Assembly: GCA_016716525.1 (NCBI GenBank)
Contig: JADJWE010000001.1
Coordinates: 1,116,001-1,180,000, forward strand
DNA from: Candidatus Flexicrinis affinis
GTDB lineage: Bacteria; Chloroflexota; Anaerolineae; Aggregatilineales; Phototrophicaceae
Length of the DNA: 64,000 nucleotides
Reading direction: 5' to 3'
The notes under the pieces were generated by a model. That model saw only the letters and a program-made list of their open reading frames with translations, was not told where the DNA came from and searched no databases. How positions within the stretch are numbered: the first letter of the stretch is position 1; every line of letters begins with the position of its first letter. Positions 59,289 to 64,000 of this stretch are shown here, piece by piece. A program made the translations under genes and the position numbers.

Positions 59289-61031
59289 ATGCCCATCTCC
59301 GTACTGCCCGACCACGTCGTTGCGCAGATTGCCGCAGGCGAAGTGGTCGAGCGTCCCGCATCGGTTGTCAAGGAACTGATTGAAAACGCACTCGACGCTG
59401 GCGCCGCGACCGTATCGGTTGCGGCTGCCGGCGGCGGCCGCCGGCTGATTCGCGTTAGCGACGACGGCAGCGGCATCTCGAGCAAAGAAGTGGAGTTGGC
59501 GTTTGCGCGGCACGCCACAAGCAAATTACGCACCGCGGACGACCTAAGCCATTTGGAGACGCTCGGCTTTCGAGGCGAGGCACTCTGCAGCATCGCGGCG
59601 GTCAGCCAGGTGACGTGCCTCTCCCGCTCTCGTGACGAGACAACCGGCGTGAAGCTGGTCATCGAGGGCAGCGAGGTCGTCATGCGGTCGACTGTGGGCG
59701 CGCCCGCAGGTACGATCATTACGGTCGAAAACCTGTTCTACAACGTCCCGGCACGACTGAAGTTCCTCAAGGCCGAGTCGACCGAGCGCCGGCTGATCAC
59801 GCAGATGGTGATGCAGTTGGCGATGGCATTTCCGTCGGTGCGTTTCGTCCTTGAACATGACGGGCGCGAAGCGTTCCGATCAACGGGAAGCGGGAGCTTG
59901 GAGGACGTCGTCGTTGCGGCCTACGGCGTCGATACCGTGACGCACATGCTCCCGGTCGACAGCTCAGGCGGAACTATCGCTGTCCGCGGGCTCACAAGCT
60001 CGCCGGAAGTCACACGTACGGACCGATCACGTATCCACATCTTCGTCAACGGGCGTGTCGTTCACGACACCAGCCTGACGTATGCGATCACACAGGCGTA
60101 CACCGGGGTACTGGAAAGTGGCCAGTACCCGACGTCAATCGTCAAGATTGCACTGCCGACCGAGGATGTGGACATTAACGTGCACCCGACCAAGGCGGAA
60201 GTCCGGTTTCGCGATCCATCGGCGGTGTTTGCCGTCACGCAGCGCGCGATTCGCGAGGCGGTGGGCGGCATGGCATCGACGCGCCGTGACGGTGGCTGGC
60301 ACGACGCAGGGCGTTCGCTCTTCGGCACGATGCGCACGCAAACAGGCGGGGGCAGCGCGTCTTTACCGCAGCGGGACGAGGCTGACGACGTCCAGCCGCG
60401 CACAGTCCGCGAATCCACAGAGTCGCCTGCGGTAATCGACGAGCTCTCGCCCGAACGACCCCGCACACTGCCCGTGCTGCGGGTCGTCGGGCAGATGGGC
60501 GCGCGTTACATCGTCGCTGAAGGTCCTGCCGGGATGTACCTGATTGACCAGCATGCGGCACATGCCCGCGTGTTGTACGGTCAGCTTATCGACGCGATTG
60601 AATCGGACGCCCTGCAGACGACTGAGGAAATCGTCGGGACAGCGCACGTCACGGCAGCGCAGCTTCGCATGATCGAACAGGCCGAGACGCTCCTCGAACG
60701 CTGCGGGGTCGCCTGCGAGCCGTTCGGGCCGCAGACTGTGCGAGTCGTCCGTGCGCCCGATATCCTGAGCGGCGTCCCGGCCGACGAGGTGGTCGCCGTG
60801 ATTCTTGATACGCTGAACCATGACGACCCCCAAGACAGGCTGATTCGTGGCTTGGCCCATGTCGGTGCCGTGCGCACCGGCCAGGTACTTGCCATGGATC
60901 AAATGCAGCAGTTGGTGCGGCTGTTGGAACGCACACCCGAACCGCTGGTTAGCCCGATAGGTACACCGACGCTGCTGCACCTCAGCAGCGATCAACTCTC
61001 GCGTGAGTTTGGCCGGCGCGGCGGGAATTAG
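59289..61031 (+). CDS. mutL: DNA mismatch repair protein MutL
   Basis: A 580-residue MutL. The GHKL ATPase domain has VAQIAAGEVVERPASVVKEL, IENALDAGAATVSV and LGFRGEALCSIAAVSQ. The C-terminal domain has IDQHAAHARVLYGQL at about residues 419-433. In MutL proteins with nuclease activity this is DQHA-x2-E-x4-E; here both Glu are lost (Ala and Gly). The other metal-site motifs are also changed: the C-P-H-x-x-P site reads SPIGTPT near residue 555, and the AC-x-A-x-(R/K) site reads AHVGAVRTG. So the protein should bind MutS and ATP but not nick DNA itself. No mutH is nearby. Its end overlaps that of the convergent mfd. Confidence 0.93.
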   Translation: MPISVLPDHVVAQIAAGEVVERPASVVKELIENALDAGAATVSVAAAGGGRRLIRVSDDGSGISSKEVELAFARHATSKLRTADDLSHLETLGFRGEALCSIAAVSQVTCLSRSRDETTGVKLVIEGSEVVMRSTVGAPAGTIITVENLFYNVPARLKFLKAESTERRLITQMVMQLAMAFPSVRFVLEHDGREAFRSTGSGSLEDVVVAAYGVDTVTHMLPVDSSGGTIAVRGLTSSPEVTRTDRSRIHIFVNGRVVHDTSLTYAITQAYTGVLESGQYPTSIVKIALPTEDVDINVHPTKAEVRFRDPSAVFAVTQRAIREAVGGMASTRRDGGWHDAGRSLFGTMRTQTGGGSASLPQRDEADDVQPRTVRESTESPAVIDELSPERPRTLPVLRVVGQMGARYIVAEGPAGMYLIDQHAAHARVLYGQLIDAIESDALQTTEEIVGTAHVTAAQLRMIEQAETLLERCGVACEPFGPQTVRVVRAPDILSGVPADEVVAVILDTLNHDDPQDRLIRGLAHVGAVRTGQVLAMDQMQQLVRLLERTPEPLVSPIGTPTLLHLSSDQLSREFGRRGGN

Positions 61032-64000
61032 GCGCCGGTTGTTTCAGATAGCGCGGCCGTGCGTTCGGCGTGAAGCTGCTCAAGCACGTCAATCAGACGC
61101 AAGCGCCATAATCCATCGCGATCCTGATCGAACTCGACCGCGGTTCGCGTCACGCTGATGCCTGACCCAAGACGTTCCGCCAGTGCATCGCGGTTGACCT
61201 CGGCCAAGTACGGCAGCCTGATTCGTACCATTGTGTCGCGCGCTTGTACGCCCGTCGCGCCCGCCTGCTGCGCAAGCAGCTTGACCTCGATCTGGTAGAG
61301 CAGGCCGTCGACGGCAAGCGGCAGCAGACCGAACCGATCGCGCAGTTCGTCGCGCAGGGCATTGACGTCATCCACCCGCGACAACGCGCCAATCCGCCGG
61401 TAAATCTGCAGCCGAAGCGCCATCTCCGGGATCCAGTCGTCGGGCAAGTAGGCCGGAATCGGGAGGTCGATCACCATGCCGGGCGCGCTCACGGCGAGAC
61501 CGGCGGTATCGTCTGGGTTGCCCTTAAGGTGATTGACCGCTTGCGCAAGAAGCTGCGTGTACAGATTTAGGCCGACTGCGGCAACCTGACCGGTCTGCCG
61601 GGTGCTGAGAATGTCGCCCGCGCCCCGGATTTCAAGATCGCGCATGGCAATCTGCAGCCCTGCGCCCAGCTTGGTGTGCTCGGCGAGGGTTTCCAGACGG
61701 GCGAACGCCTCGTGCGTGAGCTTTCCGCTGTCGTAGAAGAAGTAGGCGTACGCCTGCTGCGCGCCGCGCCCGACCCGGCCGCGAATCTGGTACAGCTGAG
61801 ACAAGCCGAACCAGTCGGCGCGATCGACGATGACCGTATTGACGTTCGGCATATCGATGCCGTTTTCGATGATTGCGGTTGAGAGAAGAATGTCGTATTC
61901 GCCGCGCGCGAACTCCGCGATCACCGATTCGAGGTGTCGTTCGCCCATTTGCCCGTGGGCCGTCACGACGCGCGCTTCCGGCACGATATCCTCGATTCGC
62001 ATACGTACAAGGTCGATCGAACCGATTCGATTGTGAACGAAGAACACCTGTCCGCCGCGTTCCATTTCGCGCAGCACTGCCTGTCGCACAAGCGCGTCGT
62101 CGAACTGCCCGGTGTGGGTGATGACCGGAAGGCGCTCCTCAGGCGGCGTCTGAATCATGCTGATGTCACGCACGCCGGTCAGCGTCATGTACAGCGTTCG
62201 CGGAATCGGCGTGGCGGTCAGTGTCAGCACGTCGACCTGTGTGCGCAGCTTCTTGAAGTGTTCCTTCTGCTTAACGCCGAAGCGCTGTTCCTCGTCGATG
62301 ACGACCAGCCCGAGGTTCTTAAAACGGATGTCGTCAGACAAGATGCGGTGAGTCCCGATGACGATATCCACGTCGCCCTTCTCAATCTCCTTCGCGACTG
62401 CGGTCTGCGCGGCCTTTGTCCTGAACCGGCTCATCAGCTCGACACGCACCGGCATCGAAGTCAGCCGGTTGCTGAACGTCTCGTAGTGCTGCTGAGCAAG
62501 GATCGTCGTGGGCACGAGTACCGCGACCTGTTTGCCATCGCCGACGGCCTTGAACGCCGCGCGCAGGGCGACCTCGGTCTTGCCATAGCCGACGTCTCCA
62601 CAGATCAGACGATCCATCGGGATCGCCTGTTCCATATCGGCTTTGACCTCGCGCAGCGCCCGCAGTTGATCGTCGGTTTCCACGTACGGGAACGACGCTT
62701 CAAGCTCATGTTGAAGCACGCTGTCTTCGCTGAACGAAAAGCCGTGCGCGGCAGCGCGTGCGGCATACAGCTGCAGCAGGTCGCGTGCTTCGTCTTCGGC
62801 GGCCTTGCGCGCCCGATGCGCGACCTTCAGCCAGTCCTGCTGGCCGAGGCGGTGAACGGTTGGCGGCTTGTCGTCTACGCCGATGTAGCGAGAAAGCCGA
62901 TCGGCATGATGGATCGGGACGTAAACCTGATCGCTCCCTGCGTAATCGACGACCAGATACTCGCGGCTGACGCCGTCCAGCGTGCGATGGTGCAGCCCGG
63001 CGAACTGCCCAATGCCGTAGTCTACGTGCACGACGTAGTCCCCCTCACGCCAGTCGGCATAGTCCGACTCGGGCGGGCGCGCGGCACGCAGTGTGCGCCT
63101 GCGCCGCTGTTCTGGGCGGCCCCACCCGAACAGCTCGGCGTCGGTCAGAACATCGATGCCACCGGCGAGGGCGAGCGTCCAACCCTCCTGAAGCGTACCG
63201 TTCACCAGCACCGCGCTTCCCGCTTCCGGCGAGATCGGCAGGTCGTTGACGGTCGTGAGCGCCCGTTCGATCCCCTGTTGATACCAAACGTCGCTGACGC
63301 GCGCCGTCTGCTGCGTGACAAGAATTGCACGCCCGCCTTCGCGCATCACGGTGCGCATGTGCGACATGGCGTTCTTGAGCTGACCGCCGAACCGCTGCCC
63401 CGGGCTGAACCACGGATCAGGCTCGCCGCTGGCGCGCATCGTCACCACCGTGTGCGCGGACAGGCTGGCATCGAGCGCATCCCGCGCGACATACGGCGCG
63501 GGCATATCCGGCGGCAGAAGACCAGCGGCGATTCCGCGCCCACGAGTCTCGTCCGCGGTTTTGTACAGCTCATCCAGCGTAAGGTTGAACTCCTCGGGGT
63601 CTTCGATGATGACCAGCGTGCCGGACGGGGCATAGTCGAGCAGCGATGCGGGAGCGGCATACACATACGGAAGATAGTGCTCCATGACAGCAAATTCGCT
63701 GCCAGAGCGCAGGGAATCGAGGTCGGGGCGCGGAGCATTCTCGTTCTCGGCCTGTTCGAACCACGCGCGCAAGTGCGCGGCGACGGGCGGTGTGAGCTCT
63801 GGCAGCACCTCACGCGCCGGAGTAATCGCGACGCTGTCGATGTGGTGGATGGTGCGCTGTGTCGCCGGGTCGAACTGGCGCAGGCTTTCGATCTCGTCGT
63901 CAAAGAACTCTAGGCGGACGGGAAGCGGAGCCGTCACCGGAAAAATGTCGAGGACCCCGCCGCGCCGGCTGAACTGACCCGGTTCAATCACCAAGCCGGC
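61028..64000 (-). CDS. mfd: Transcription-repair coupling factor (5' end outside window)
   Basis: The frame is open to the window edge, so the start lies beyond 64000. The visible 991 residues cover most of Mfd: the UvrB-like part (SRRGGVLDIFPVTAPLPVRL), the RNA-polymerase-binding domain (YVVHVDYGIGQFAGLHHRTL), the RecG-like helicase with Walker A MDRLICGDVGYGKTEVALRA, DEEQRFGVKQ, TLTATPIPRTLYMTLTGVRD, HGQMGERHLESVIAEFARGE and GRVGRGAQQAYAYFFYD, and the C-terminal D7 domain. Mfd removes stalled RNA polymerase at lesions and recruits UvrA. It is convergent with mutL, overlapping by 4 bases. Confidence 0.95.
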   Translation of the reverse strand, partial: AGLVIEPGQFSRRGGVLDIFPVTAPLPVRLEFFDDEIESLRQFDPATQRTIHHIDSVAITPAREVLPELTPPVAAHLRAWFEQAENENAPRPDLDSLRSGSEFAVMEHYLPYVYAAPASLLDYAPSGTLVIIEDPEEFNLTLDELYKTADETRGRGIAAGLLPPDMPAPYVARDALDASLSAHTVVTMRASGEPDPWFSPGQRFGGQLKNAMSHMRTVMREGGRAILVTQQTARVSDVWYQQGIERALTTVNDLPISPEAGSAVLVNGTLQEGWTLALAGGIDVLTDAELFGWGRPEQRRRRTLRAARPPESDYADWREGDYVVHVDYGIGQFAGLHHRTLDGVSREYLVVDYAGSDQVYVPIHHADRLSRYIGVDDKPPTVHRLGQQDWLKVAHRARKAAEDEARDLLQLYAARAAAHGFSFSEDSVLQHELEASFPYVETDDQLRALREVKADMEQAIPMDRLICGDVGYGKTEVALRAAFKAVGDGKQVAVLVPTTILAQQHYETFSNRLTSMPVRVELMSRFRTKAAQTAVAKEIEKGDVDIVIGTHRILSDDIRFKNLGLVVIDEEQRFGVKQKEHFKKLRTQVDVLTLTATPIPRTLYMTLTGVRDISMIQTPPEERLPVITHTGQFDDALVRQAVLREMERGGQVFFVHNRIGSIDLVRMRIEDIVPEARVVTAHGQMGERHLESVIAEFARGEYDILLSTAIIENGIDMPNVNTVIVDRADWFGLSQLYQIRGRVGRGAQQAYAYFFYDSGKLTHEAFARLETLAEHTKLGAGLQIAMRDLEIRGAGDILSTRQTGQVAAVGLNLYTQLLAQAVNHLKGNPDDTAGLAVSAPGMVIDLPIPAYLPDDWIPEMALRLQIYRRIGALSRVDDVNALRDELRDRFGLLPLAVDGLLYQIEVKLLAQQAGATGVQARDTMVRIRLPYLAEVNRDALAERLGSGISVTRTAVEFDQDRDGLWRLRLIDVLEQLHAERTAALSETTGA

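Noticed and set aside
61934..63913. 659-residue open frame on the plus strand opposite mfd
   Set aside because: It is fully antisense to well-conserved Mfd helicase motifs and its composition is typical of a GC-rich shadow frame.

Overview
The window looks like one contig from a GC-rich member of the Chloroflexota, probably an Anaerolineae-type lineage. This is inferred from the split glycine decarboxylase (gcvPA/gcvPB), the many secreted beta-propeller proteins with Thr-Pro-Thr-Pro linkers, and the style of the envelope genes. No rRNA, tRNA or CRISPR array was seen.

Bases 1-12500 (plus strand) hold an array of Rhs tip modules. Nearly identical pieces of one Rhs core, cut to different lengths on the left, recur at about 1-48, 1207-1320, 1430-2395, 4348-4525, 6721-7440 and 10207-10470. 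Four of these (all but 1207-1320 and 10207-10470) end at the same junction (NRVDPGGM or a close variant) and lead into unrelated C-terminal tips. Each tip is followed by one or two small genes in the usual position of an immunity gene: a two-helix membrane protein, a lipoprotein beta-propeller, a secreted beta-propeller, and a tandem pair of paralogues. The last core piece is joined to a different Rhs core that carries a +1 frameshift. Only the first module could belong to a full-length Rhs gene upstream of the window; the rest look like promoterless cassettes for tip switching.

Bases 12500-27100 are accessory DNA read mostly on the minus strand: a hairpin-rich gap, ssb, two tandem two-gene units of secreted proteins, and a plasmid-style replication and partition cassette (parA-parB-rep). 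The two units begin with an almost identical promoter, signal peptide and leader; the duplicated promoter contains a TGTGA-N6-TCACA operator. The rep gene contains five palindromic iterons spaced 22-23 bp in its own coding sequence. A 16-bp perfect inverted repeat and a 26-bp perfect palindrome (a parS candidate) lie between parB and rep.

Bases 27100-64000 are chromosomal: a nitroreductase; a glycine-cleavage operon (gcvH, MOSC protein, gcvPA, gcvPB) behind a glycine riboswitch and terminator; a Sco1 protein; an acyl-CoA dehydrogenase; a large GlyA-GcvT fusion that supplies serine hydroxymethyltransferase and T-protein for the same one-carbon pathway; polysaccharide and envelope genes (ligase/polymerase, GT39, GT4, polyprenyl sugar-phosphate transferase, PBP1); a pre-peptidase-domain lipoprotein; lysC; an acyl-CoA ligase; a J-domain protein; a histidine kinase; mutL; and a partial mfd. 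Several of these have visible oddities, including loss of the endonuclease motifs in MutL and of the nucleophile in an esterase-fold protein.
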